DNA of 64,000 nucleotides, taken from Lunularia cruciata (Eukaryota; Streptophyta; Marchantiopsida; Lunulariales; Lunulariaceae). The position numbers were made by a program, and so were the translations under genes. The stretch is from the NCBI GenBank assembly GCA_948567375.1, contig OX419760.1:9796001-9860000 (forward strand), written 5' to 3'. Shown piece after piece: positions 49,150 to 58,901 of the stretch (position 1 is the first letter of the stretch; every line of letters begins with the position of its first letter). Below the pieces are notes generated by a model. That model made no database searches. It was given only the letters and a program-made list of their open reading frames with translations, and had not been told where the DNA came from.

Positions 49150-49580
49150 GTAGGTTCTAAGCACTCTGCTTCTCCATAAGCAATGTGAGATTTGTCTTTC
49201 CCACAAATCAATTCATATTCTACAAAGATAGTGAGGATGATCCTAGATCCATAATAGACACAAGGATCAAAAAGTGATGGTTGCAACCAATACCTCAATA
49301 AGAAGTTGTCAAAATTCCTATTCCAATTTTTTTATCTTACTTGAAGCAATAAAGGCTCTTCAACAATCTACAAACTCTCTTCTTTTTTCCAATACTTCAT
49401 ATCCTTCATATCTCCATCTAAATTTCTCATGCAGATCTCCATTAAGAAAAGTTATTTTGATGTCAAATTGAGTTATCTCCATATGTTTCACTATTGCTAA
49501 TGAAAGAATAGATCAAATAGAATCAAACCTGACTATTGGAGCAAATGTTGTGAAGCGTGGAGTTTGATTAATAATAGAAT
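49150..49580 (-). pseudogene. Ty1/copia reverse transcriptase fragment, palm region
   Basis: The minus strand reads FTTFAPIVRFDSI, then a stop, then SILSLAIVKHMEITQFDIK and ITFLNGDLHEKF (near 49415-49545), the standard copia block around the first catalytic Asp. Further on is FDPCVYYGSRIILTIFVE (near 49220-49275), which precedes the YVDD site in copia. YVDD itself is not preserved. Several stops are present. Confidence 0.75.
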
Positions 49581-50143
49581 ACTCTATGGGATAATTATCA
49601 CGAGAATGTTGAAGAGTTAGTACATCATCAGATCCTCACATTACAGGATTCCATTTATGAGAGTGAACAAAGTTCAAGTCAGGACCCATATTTTTGGGAA
49701 CATAGATGCAGATGAGGCATGTCTTATCTCACTAGAAGTGTCTTATAGACACCAAGATCATGGGACTTGCAGGCATGGGATCTACACGCATGGCTTCAAA
49801 ATGGGCATGGGACTTGCAGGATGGCTCCAAGACTATGGGACCTGTGGGAAGGCTACTCGCATGGCCTCCTCCACTCGTGAAATTGAGTGAGATGATGTGT
49901 ACCAATTAGTACTAGACATCTAGGGTTTAGATATGGGATCAATCTGCACCACATATTCCAAAACTAGATGAGGTTGGTCTTCAAGTGCAAGACTATGAAT
50001 ATGTGTAGAGTTGACAATATGCAGAAAAAGACTTCAATAATTTGCCAAAAAAGACTTCAATAATTCTTGTTTTATAGTTCTAGATTGACTATTCAAGAGC
50101 AAAATCAAAATCCTATGCAACTGTGGATGTAGGCAAATGTTGG
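49581..50143. other. Insertion or spacer within the copia RT
   Basis: Copia RT homology is interrupted here. A short phrase, ATGGGACTTGCAGG, recurs (near 49762 and 49808) with similar neighbours. No element ends were recognised. Confidence 0.35.
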
Positions 50144-50405
50144 TTAAAACACATGAAATTTGGCATAATTTCTGTGCATGCTTTTCTTGACCAGATTGAT
50201 GAATGATTTTTGCTCCATCTCATAGCCAGATTTGGATTCCAATTGCACTCTCAAATTCCTAGTTGCAATTTTTCTCCCAACAAATACCTCCTCATAGTCA
50301 ATTCCTACAAGTTGTGAATATCTCTTGGCTACATCTCTTGTGCCTTGGAATGTTGCCTTTAGCATCAACCTTTGTTCTATAAACCCACTTAAATTTTATT
50401 GTTTT
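50144..50405 (-). pseudogene. Ty1/copia reverse transcriptase fragment, N-terminal block
   Basis: The minus strand gives FKWVYRTKVDAKGNI and, in the next frame, KRYSQLVGIDYEEVF. This is the copia RT entry block (KWV-K-K---G---R-KARLVAKG-Q--GIDYEETF). It precedes 49150-49580 in the expected order on the minus strand, so both pieces probably come from one element split at about 49581-50143. Confidence 0.75.
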
Positions 50406-50479
50406 CTCTCTTTTTGCATGATTTAAGCTTGCACATCTTGTTTTACTTCAATTACTTTAATTTTTCATCCATCATCTTC

Positions 50480-51760
50480 ACCCACTTCTCCTCCTTCTCT
50501 AGAACTTCATCTTCTCATCTTGGGTTATACTCTTTTGCCATCTCTAGCTTTTCTTCTTCCTCCTCTGGTACCGGCTTCATCTCCATGCCATCTTCACTCT
50601 CGCTGCTTGCTTCACCACTCTGCAACGTGAGTTCTGGTTCTTCCTCCTTCTCCAAGTCTTCTGACTTGCACTTGGCTTCCTCTTGATTCTTCACCTGACA
50701 ACATGATTACCACCAGGTCTTTCCTCAAGTTTACCTTCCTGGTCTTCTGAGGTCTTGTCATCGCTACTTCTTCTTCTTCTTCTCGTCAACTCCTCTTCTT
50801 TGACTTTGGAGTATTCACCTTCAACTGCACACTTTGCCCCATCTGCACGTAGTACTCATTGCTGCTTCTAATCTGCAAAATGTACTGCTGCTCCTCCGCA
50901 TCAACTTCTTTTCTTAAGTTGGGATGGAAGTGTGACATCATCTTGTGTCTCTATGTTGCATTCAGCAAATTCAATCCCAAGTAGAAGTGTGTTGCAAATG
51001 GCACAATGTAGTGTGGAGGCGACTTGTCCCGCAAGTTCCACACCATTTGTCTAGTACGCTGATGGAAGCTAAAATTATATAACAAGAAAGATTATAAATT
51101 ATAGCAAGAATATCTTTCTCTCAACTTTCATGTGCTCTCTACTTCTTGGTCTCTCACAAATTAAACCCGTGACTCAGCCTGGAATTCTAACCTCCTAAAG
51201 ACAACTACTCAGAGGCATAGGATATCTCTTCAACATGTTAAAGCTTCCGCAACAAAGTCTCAACCTTATATTATTTTGACGTGCGGTCATTCTTTAGTTG
51301 ATCCTTAGTTGAAACTCATGCCAATTGCATGATTTATTTCTATCACTCTCAATTTTATCCTTCATATGAAGTAGTTATTTTTGCTGAATGTACCTTCTTG
51401 ATTGGTATGGCCTGAGGAAAACTTTTCAAGGTTTCTTCAGATTGGGTTGATCATTCCAGTGCAAAATATCCTTACATCAAGTATACCACCCTTCCAATCT
51501 GATCTGAGTCCTTCATCTTCTAACATGAAGTTGACCTTCTCAAGGTTTAGGGTTTAGGGTCATGCTGCAAAATATCCTTACATCAAGTATACCACCCTTC
51601 CAATCTGATCTGAGTCCTTCATCTTCTAACATGAATTTGACCTTCTCAAGGTTTAGGGTTTAGGGTCATGCTGCTCTTCTTGCTTTCATTTGGCTTCAAT
51701 TTCCCTTCAACAATACACTTCTTCTCTCAAAACAAAAAAAATATAAATTTGTGTACCACA
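50480..51760 (-). repeat. A-family LTR copy E, truncated and internally deleted
   Basis: On the minus strand it starts at 51760 with TGTGGTACACAAATTT. The U3 carries a 106-bp duplication, and the TATA position reads GATAAAA (about 51353-51359). About 51070-51330 does not match the other copies. From 51069 to 50480 it matches the middle of the coiled-coil frame (N-terminal domain end and acidic linker), about A 5735-6350. The rest of the LTR is absent, replaced by copia sequence. Confidence 0.8.
51461..51672 (+). repeat. 106-bp direct duplication with telomere-like TTTAGGG pairs
   Basis: GCAAAATATCCTTACATC begins at 51461 and at 51567, and the two units are nearly identical. Each ends in GGTTTAGGGTTTAGGGTCA, two adjoining units of the plant-type telomere heptamer. 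It lies in the U3 of LTR E and is not present in A, B, C or D. Confidence 0.88.
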
Positions 51761-54273
51761 ACTAGCATGGCCATAACTTAGAGGATATCAGATTTGGGTG
51801 TTGAGGCTGCCACCTCTTGTGCTAGTGATAGAGACATCTTGGACTTCATGTGTGGAGTAGCACAGGTGGATGCATTTACCATAGTGACTAGGAGTGAAAT
51901 ATGTGCTCCAAAGCCTAGAGGAGTATTAGTGGAGTTGGAACCACAAAGAGTAAAGGTTGGTACACATGTCAAACTCCCCCAATCTTTAACACTCTTTGAG
52001 GGACTAGATGACATCCATAGCTCCTAGATGTCTTAGTGCAAGTGCGGTAGGTGGTGGTGGAGTGCATGTTAGACGAGATCCTAGTCAGCCACCTACTACT
52101 ACACAAATTGAGTCTAGCATGACATTGGGGACGGCTCAGATGATTATGCGCTTTTCTTTGTTTTCAACTAGTGATATGTTTACCTTGGAAGTTGACCCAA
52201 CTCCAATGTTTTGGTTGGCTGCCATAGTTTGTGAGAGTAGGGATGATGGGGTTCCCACTTCTAGAGCAAAGGAGGTTGAAAGTGTAGTTGACTTGGTTGA
52301 GAAGCATAGGATTCACTATCAAAGCAACCAATGGTTTTTGGCAAGCTACAATAGCTTGGTTGGAAGAGTTACTAACTAGATTTGCCTATGAGCTAGCTTG
52401 GTTCACACCTAGAGTTGTCTTATTGAATAACCAAAGGGGGATTTTCTATTTGGTGGGACTTTAAGGGAAGGTCTATACCCACAAAGGGTCTTATTAGAAT
52501 TTTGTGTGTAGCCTCTTATGTGGGGGAAAGGCTACAATTATTGGTTTGGAGCTATGGAAGACCAATGTGGAGAGGTGTCTATTTCAGATCCAAACATCTC
52601 TAGGGGTGTTTCTATACAATACATAACATGTGAAGCTCATTGTCCAAATTCAGCCTAGTCATCCAATTGATAGCTCTATGGTGAGAGCTTAGCACATTAC
52701 AACAATAACAGAGTCATATAGTGTGCTAGTTGGTGGAGCAATGTTATACCCCATGGGTTTTAATTCTGACTATTGGGAGGAGACAACCTCCTATAGACCA
52801 AGTTGGCAGTTAGGTAAGGGTCAAGTATGTTGCCTACCAATATGCTTAGTAATGATAGTCTTGGCTCACTATTGTCAAGGACCATGACATCAATTTTAGC
52901 TTTCAATATTTTAATTACTTGGTTTGGGACTTATTCGAGTGGAACACCCATGCAAAGGATACTCCAATGCCTGAGAAGATCACTTGGATTGGGAGTACAA
53001 GTGAGATTGTTCCATCCACCTTGGATGTTCCATTGCGGAGTTCTAAGGAGGCATCCCAAGAGCATGCGGATCAGTTGGTACAACGGGCTCGGAGTGGATC
53101 CTTTGTACCACTACAAGACCAATGTAAGGATGAGTATCCAAAATCTATTCCCTTGTCACCTTTGGATACCACACTCATTGCTTGGTAGTATCCAATAGAT
53201 GGAGTTTGTCTATTGGAGTTGTTTGGTGGGATTAGCATTGGACTAGTTGTGGTATTATAGATAGGTATATGAGTATAGAGGTACTTGTGTGTGAAGAGAG
53301 ATGAGATTGCTAGGCGAGTCTCTTTACATCATGTGGCACACTTGGCCTATTGGTATCTTGAGTTATTACTAATGTTAGTAGTTAGGGGTAACCATAAGAC
53401 CCTCATAGTAAAGATTTCCTTGATGGGGCATTGGATTTGGAGAGACATAGTCATATTCATTTGGTGATTTTTGGATAGCCATGTCAAGGACATACCCATA
53501 CTGGCCAAGGTCAAGGTCTTTAAGATCCCCATTCAAGTGTGTTTTGAGAGCTAATACATATACTATGACATCTCTAAGTTCATCAATCCATTTCTCTAGC
53601 CTACATTTTGGAGAACATTTGTTTGATAGGTGATTCTTGTACTTGAGTGGTGGTGAGTACACATCAGGTCCATTCTTGGATGGGACCTTCCATGTTGTTA
53701 GATGCAACCAGAGTGAGATCATAGGCTTATTGTCTTGGCCTTTGGTAGATGAATCTCTAACCTATAATGGGATTCAACAACTAGACCACCTTATTGTTAA
53801 TGATATCTTGGATGATGGGCGCCAATCCTAGACAATGATAGTGGATGAAAGGTCACTTATGGTATTGGTGAACCTTGTTGGACAGCCTACAACTGCTCTA
53901 CCCACACTTTTGAGTTTCCCAAGCTCCCATGCTTTTTGAGAGGGAAGTCTTGGACTTGTTTGGGACTCATAATTACAATAGTTGGTGGAGTCTAGCACTA
54001 ATAAGAGGGAGTAGGTGATGGGTTTTTGAACCAATATTATTGCTATTACAGCAAATGTTAGAGGCATCTAAGCATTAGATGTTAGGTTAGCTATGGACTT
54101 GAATTTTTTTTGACTTGGATTATGAGCCTTGGCTTTGCAAAGCAGCATAGGATGTGCTTGGTAGGTATCAAAACTTGAACACTTGTGTGCTCTATGCCTA
54201 TCAAGACAACTTGACCTATAGCTAGTTCATCATTTATGTGGTATGGATTGTAGACAACAACTAACAATGGGGA
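51761..54273 (+). mobile_element. Ty3/gypsy element G1: partial, internally deleted internal region
   Basis: From 51761 (ACTAGCATGGCCAT) it follows element G2 from 57504 onward, through the gag tail, protease and the methyltransferase-like region to about G2 59985. It then jumps to about G2 63362 (TTGACCTATAGCTAG), so RT, RNase H and integrase are deleted. A second deletion removes the end of the internal region and the first ~107 bp of the LTR at 54273. LTR E abuts its left side exactly. It is decayed, with frequent stops, yet useful as a sister to judge mutations in G2. Confidence 0.87.
53160..54070 (+). pseudogene. Degraded DNA methyltransferase domain in G1
   Basis: This aligns with the methyltransferase of G2. 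LELFGGISIGL (motif I) is readable near 53214-53247, and KRDEIARRVSLHHVAHLAYW near 53287-53350. Around 53470-53500 the bases for PCQGH remain (CCATGTCAAGGACAT) although a TAG precedes them. Farther on are an ILEN-type motif VI, STHQVHSWMGP (near 53655-53685) and RE-stop-VMGF near 54005-54025. Stops and frameshifts make it non-functional. Its value is that a second, independently decayed copy holds the same domain in the same place, so the domain belongs to the family. Confidence 0.75.
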
Positions 54274-55633
54274 CGTCACACCATTTGTAGTGCCGCATCT
54301 AGATGCTCGGACACTGGAGTTTTAGTGATAGTAGTAAGAGTTATTTCAGTAGTTTCTCAATGACTACTTTCCGACGGTTAGATTTTGTGTTTGGGGTACT
54401 GACTTCATGGTGGGGCCCACCATCACTTTGCACCATTTGCACCATCGAGTGTGCCGTCAGCGGGACTGTTAGGGTTTCAGAGCTAGCTCAAGTCCAGGGG
54501 GTTTAGTTTTGAAGTGAGCTCCAAAGAGCTCACTTCTTTGATGTTGAGCCTTCGAGTTCCTGGCTATGGTGGACAAAGGCCGGCGAGCGTCACCTGGATT
54601 CTCTATGCTTGAGTGGGTGTGGCTTGACTGTAATCAGTGCCCGGTTGTTGGCAATTTATAGAGTGACAGATCAAGTACTGATCTGAGTTGAGTTGAGTTG
54701 AGAATTGTAAGCAATCTGATTACATCAAATAAGTGAAGTCAGGGGGAAATCGGGTGCAAGAACTGTGAGTGTTGGTGGTATCTCCAAGCTCAGTGGATCG
54801 TTGGTAGCTCGATTCAAGTTTAGTGTTTCCCTAGTGTGTAGAAGCTCAATTGATTGATGCAGATTCGGCAGTTAGGCGGACGGTGTGCAGAAGCACTGGC
54901 CAAATTTTAAGCAAAGAAGGAGCAAATTTTGAGCCATGGTTGTGATTTTGAGCTCAAGAGGTGACGGCAGGACCAATTTGCTGCAAGTTGAGCTCAGAAA
55001 GTCAAATTGAAGGTGGAGTTGGGAAGCTTTTCTCATGAAATTGTGATTTGGAAAAACCTGTTTTGTCAATTTAGCTTGAGTGGAAAGTTAGTGGGGGATT
55101 TGGCAGACATCCAACTTTAGGGTTTACATCAGATTTTGGTTGGGATTTACGTCAAATTTTGGCCAGAATTGGAGGAGTTTTTGCTGTTTGGCCAGATTTG
55201 GAGGAGTTTCACTTGTTTGGAGAACTTTCACAGATTTGGAGAAGTTTTGCCAATTTTAGAGGAGGTTCAAAGAGGCCTCATTTGGCTGAATTTGAGGCAT
55301 TGAGGCATAGGGCTATGGGCTATGAGAGGCTACGAAGGCCTAGAAGGGCCAGCAAGCCAGCTTGCTGGCATGAGGCTAGCTAGTTTAGAGTAGATCTTGG
55401 TCATTGGTTGGCAAAATCTACCTTTCTTGCTAGATTGTGCGTAACAGGGTTTGACCCTTAAATCTCTTGTTCCTAGACTGGTGCTCTAGCCAACTGGTCC
55501 ACCCTCACTTGTTGTCATAGTGATTGTGCCATTGTTAACTATACACATGTAGCTTTGGCTAGGAGAGGCAATTTGATCCCATTCTTGGTGATCCTGGTAG
55601 CTTAGGACTTAGATACAAACTTCTCTTATGTCA
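54274..55633 (+). repeat. 5' LTR of G2 (shared with G1), 5'-truncated
   Basis: GTCACACCATTTGTAGTGCC at 54274 matches 63646 in the 3' LTR, and the two stay aligned to the window end (54630 against 64000). The right end is placed at TCA 55633, just before the PBS. The full length would be about 1.47 kb. A GAGTTGAGTTGAGTTGAG microsatellite is near 54687. Confidence 0.82.
55430..55512 (-). other. tRNA-related sequence (SINE-like head) inside the G LTR
   Basis: On the minus strand, GGACCAGTTGGCTAGAGCACC resembles a pol III A box and tRNA D arm. About 35 bases further, GGGTCAAACCCTG resembles a B box and T arm, with a complementary AGGGT/ACCCT stem. The spacing fits a tRNA gene or a tRNA-derived SINE head. 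The anticodon stem does not fold well, so it is a degenerate tRNA relic, a SINE fragment or chance. No poly-A or target duplications were seen. Confidence 0.35.
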
Positions 55634-55641
55634 ATGGGAAA

Positions 55642-55654
55642 TGGTGGCAGAGTC
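55642..55654 (+). other. Primer-binding site of G2
   Basis: TGGTGGCAGAGTC lies eight bases after the LTR end and resembles TGGTATCAGAGC, the initiator-Met tRNA site used by most plant LTR elements, with differences. It fits priming of minus-strand DNA by initiator tRNA. Confidence 0.65.
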
Positions 55655-56039
55655 AGTCCCGTGTTGTGTTATGAGATGGAGGTTTTTTGTTTAGATTTCT
55701 TGTAATTGGACGCCTTCCATTCTCTGCTTCCTGTTTGTGCACCACATTTGTGTGAGGTGCCCTGACTTTTGAGCGTTGGTGCTCTGGTGTACTCTTGGTG
55801 GTGAGGCTGGAGTGATGACTAGTCAGACTATCTTTGTTTCTCTCCGGTGAGGTAGGAAGTGATGACCTGCAGACCGTGAGAGTGCGTGTTATGATAGCAG
55901 GTTATAGGTTGCCCTTTCCCCTAGTGTAGTTATCTCGCTTAGAGTTACATTAGTGGGTGGTGCTTGGTGGTGTTGGCACTTGGTGGAGCACTTGCGGTTG
56001 CAGTAGGTGGTTCGGGTTTGCGGTTGTGGTTACTTTGTC
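55655..56039 (+). other. Leader of G2
   Basis: Non-coding sequence between the PBS and the first plausible gag ATG at 56040. No further feature was recognised. Confidence 0.45.
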
Positions 56040-57164
56040 ATGACGGAGTTCTTTGGAAATTTTAGAGGAGTTGGCCCTACAATACGTAGTGGGTTTACTC
56101 GGAGTGGTGCTCGGTATCAGCCTGTATCTCAGGTCCTAGTGAGGGAGGAGATTGACTCTGAGTTGGAGTTTGACACAGGAGCTGATTCAGTTGAGAGTGC
56201 ACTAGGTGTGTCCGCACCGTTGTTGTGGGACATGGATGAGATTTATAGGGCCTCCAAAGGCCCTAGGTGTTACTCTGGTATAGTGGGTACCATTGAGTTG
56301 GATGACTTCATCCAAGAGTTTGATAGTTGGTGTGATCTACAGCAGATGTGGAACCCGACTTTGTTCACACCCTTCATGGCATGGAAGAGGTTGTTTCAGC
56401 ACTTGGAAGGTCCATCAATGGATGACTACCATGAGTTCAAGAGAGCTCATTTGGAGGAGATTGAGTTATGGAGACTGTATTGGTCTCCACACTATGTCTC
56501 CACACTATGTCTCCATCACTTCAAGCTCGGTGGCCAGGAGTAGATTGACTGTACCCACGAGTTCTAGCTCGAGTAGTGATGGTGGAGCTAGTGGAGGTGC
56601 ACTAGCTGGAGATAGTGCTACTACGAGTGGAGGTACCGCTGTAGGAGGTGGTGTGGTACCGGGGTTTAACCCCATGGTGGAGTTCTTTCTATGTTTGAGG
56701 CAGAACTACCAGGGAGTGCGGATTGACAAGCTGAGGAGCTTGCAGGAGTTCCAGCAAAAGGCTGGAGAGAGCCTACGTGAGGCATACACTTGCATGAGGC
56801 GGCTGATCAGTTTCACTCAGGGAGTTACTGAGACCCAGGCAGTCTAGTTTGGTATGGGATACTGGACAAGGAGTTGCGACGTAGAGTTCGTGATGCTACG
56901 TTGTTGCAAGCTACTTCGCCCACTTTGGTAATAGTCTTTGGTTTGGCTGAGCATATTGAGCTCAACATGGTGGAGGAGAGAGTGGTGATATTTGGATTTG
57001 GTAGGGAGACCTCATCCACGGTTGTGACTTCTTTTAGAGTGCAACAGAGTGCACCACGCCCAATTGGCTTTTGAGGACAGGGTGGACAGCCCAGATCCTA
57101 TTGAGCGAGTGGAGGGCCTAGTGGAGTTAGACCCTTACCCTCATTTTCAAGTCAGCAACAGCCA
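56040..57164 (+). pseudogene. gag: Gag core of G2
   Basis: Translation probably starts at 56040 (MTEFFGN). The N-terminal part holds a Trp-rich capsid-like stretch (LDDFIQEFDSWCDLQQMW, about 56298-56350). The later part has LRSLQEFQQKAGESLREAY and MRRLISFTQGVTETQAV (about 56730-56847), as in plant Gag proteins. A 13-bp tandem duplication (TCTCCACACTATG, 56484-56509) shifts the frame. A TAG at 56845 replaces a probable CAG, a lost base just after it shifts the frame again, and TGAs at 57072 and 57102 interrupt the tail. Confidence 0.8.
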
Positions 57165-58253
57165 GTGAGTGGTGGTGTTGCTTGTTGGACTTGTGGTGGA
57201 CCGCACCATAGGAGGGAGTGTACTCAGGGCAGTGGACCTGATATCTCTGGTGCATCACAGCCAACACAAAGGCAGTGTGAGCATTGCCATAGATTTGGTC
57301 ACACTAGTGACCGGTGTTTTGACCTACACCCAGAGTTACAGAATGGTAGGGCTGCTATGGCTGGTAGTCGAGGAGCTCCAGTTCATGGAGGACGAGGTGG
57401 TGGAGGTGGTGGTAGAGGACCTACACCTAGTAGGGGTGCAGTACCTGCCCTTACTTCTGACACAACTATGGCTACTCGGATTGAGCAGTTGGAGCAGAGA
57501 TTAACTAGTATGGCTATTGCTCAGAGGAGATCAAATTCGGGTGTTGAGGCTTCCACCTCATATGTTGGTGATAGAGATGCTTTGGACTTCATGTGCAGAG
57601 CAACACAGATGGATGCATCTACAGCAATCACTAGGAGTGCAGTACGTGCTCCTGAGCCTAGAGGAGCATCCATGGAGTTGGACCCACAGAGAGGAGAGGT
57701 TGGGAGACAGGCCAGACTTCCCCAATCTTTCATGCTATCTGAGGCATTACAAACAACATCCATGGTTCCTAGACGTCCTAGTGTAGGTGTGGTAGGTGGT
57801 GATGGAATACATGATGGACTACCTGCTAGTCAGCCACCTGCTACTACAGAGACTGAGTCTAGCATGATGTTGGGAGCGGCTCAGCTTATTATGCGGCGTC
57901 CTTTGTTTTTGGCCAGTGATATGTTTACATTGGGAGTTGACCCAGCCCCAGTATTCTGGTTGGCTGCCACATTGTGTGAGAGTAGGGATGGTGCAGTTCC
58001 TACTACTAGAGCACAGGTGGTTGGTAGTGGAGCTGACTTGGTTGAGGAGCATGGGATCCGTTCAGCAACTAGTGGTTTATGGCAGGCAGCAGCGGCTAGA
58101 CTAGAGGAGTTGCCAGCTAGACCGGCCTTTGAGAGAGCACGGTTCACACCTGGTGTTGTCCTATTGGATAACCAGAGGGGGATTTTTTGTTTGGTGGGAC
58201 CTTCAAGGAAGGTCTATACACCACAGAGAGTCTTGTTAGACTCTGGTGCGTAG
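57165..58253 (+). pseudogene. gag: Gag C-terminus with zinc knuckles, linker and start of protease in G2
   Basis: It is open for 362 codons. It starts with a knuckle-like CWTCGGPHHRREC (one residue short of CX2CX4HX4C) and a perfect knuckle CEHCHRFGHTSDRC at about 57274-57315. A Gly-rich RNA-binding-like stretch (GGRGGGGGGRGP, near 57390) and a short coiled segment TRIEQLEQRLTSMA follow. A long linker of about 200 residues has no known motif. The frame ends in the protease active site LLDSGA at 58236-58250 followed by TAG. The same TAG is present in G1. Confidence 0.85.
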
Positions 58254-58900
58254 CCTCTTATGTTGGGGAAGGCTGCAATTGTCGGTCTGGAGTTACGGAA
58301 GACCGATATGGAGAGGTGTCCATTTCAGATCTAGACATCTCTAGGTGGTAGTTTGATACCGTACATCACACGTGGAGAGCTTGTTGTCTAGGTTCAGCTT
58401 GGTCATCCGACCGATAGCTTGGTGGTGAGAGCTCAGGCTATTGCGACGATAGCTGAGTCATATGATGTGCTAGTTGGGGGAGCAATGTTATACTCCATGG
58501 GTTTCAGCATTGACCATTGGGAGGAGACAACCTCTTATAGACCTGGTTGGTAGTCTTGTGAGGGACGGGTATGTCGCCTACCAGTACACTTCAGTAGTGG
58601 CAGTCTTGGCTCATTACAGTCCAGGACCATGGCAACATCAGTTTTAGCTTTTAGTGGTGCAGTTACTTGGCCTAGTGACTTGTTGGAGGGGAACGCCCAT
58701 GCAGAGAATACTCCAGTACCAGAAGAGATCACTTGGCTTTGGAGAACGAGTGGGATTGTTCCATCCACCGTGGATGTTCCATTGTGGAGTTTAGAGGAGG
58801 CATTGCAGCAATATGCAGATCAGTTGGTGCAGTAGGCTTGGAGTGGAGCCTTCGTACCATCAGGAGATGAGTGTGAGGATGAGCCTCCAGAGGCAATTGC
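58190..58900 (+). pseudogene. Retropepsin-type protease and spacer of G2
   Basis: VLLDSGA (active-site Asp) is followed, past TAG 58251, by PLMLGKAAIVGLEL and VLVGGAMLYSMGF (near 58460-58505), the usual second half of a gypsy protease. TAGs at 58332, 58389, 58551 and 58833 interrupt the frame. At several of these sites G1 has CAA or CAG, showing that Gln was ancestral. A spacer of about 130 residues with acidic patches leads to the methyltransferase domain. Confidence 0.8.
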
Positions 58901-58901
58901 T

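Noticed and set aside
51540-51665. Interstitial telomere
   Set aside because: Only two heptamers are present per duplicated unit; this is a motif inside an LTR, not a telomere array.
58251-58253. TAG after LLDSGA as a programmed read-through stop between Gag and Pol
   Set aside because: It is shared with G1, which made it tempting, but it falls inside the protease active-site region and not at a domain boundary, and many other TAGs in G2 have the same deamination look.
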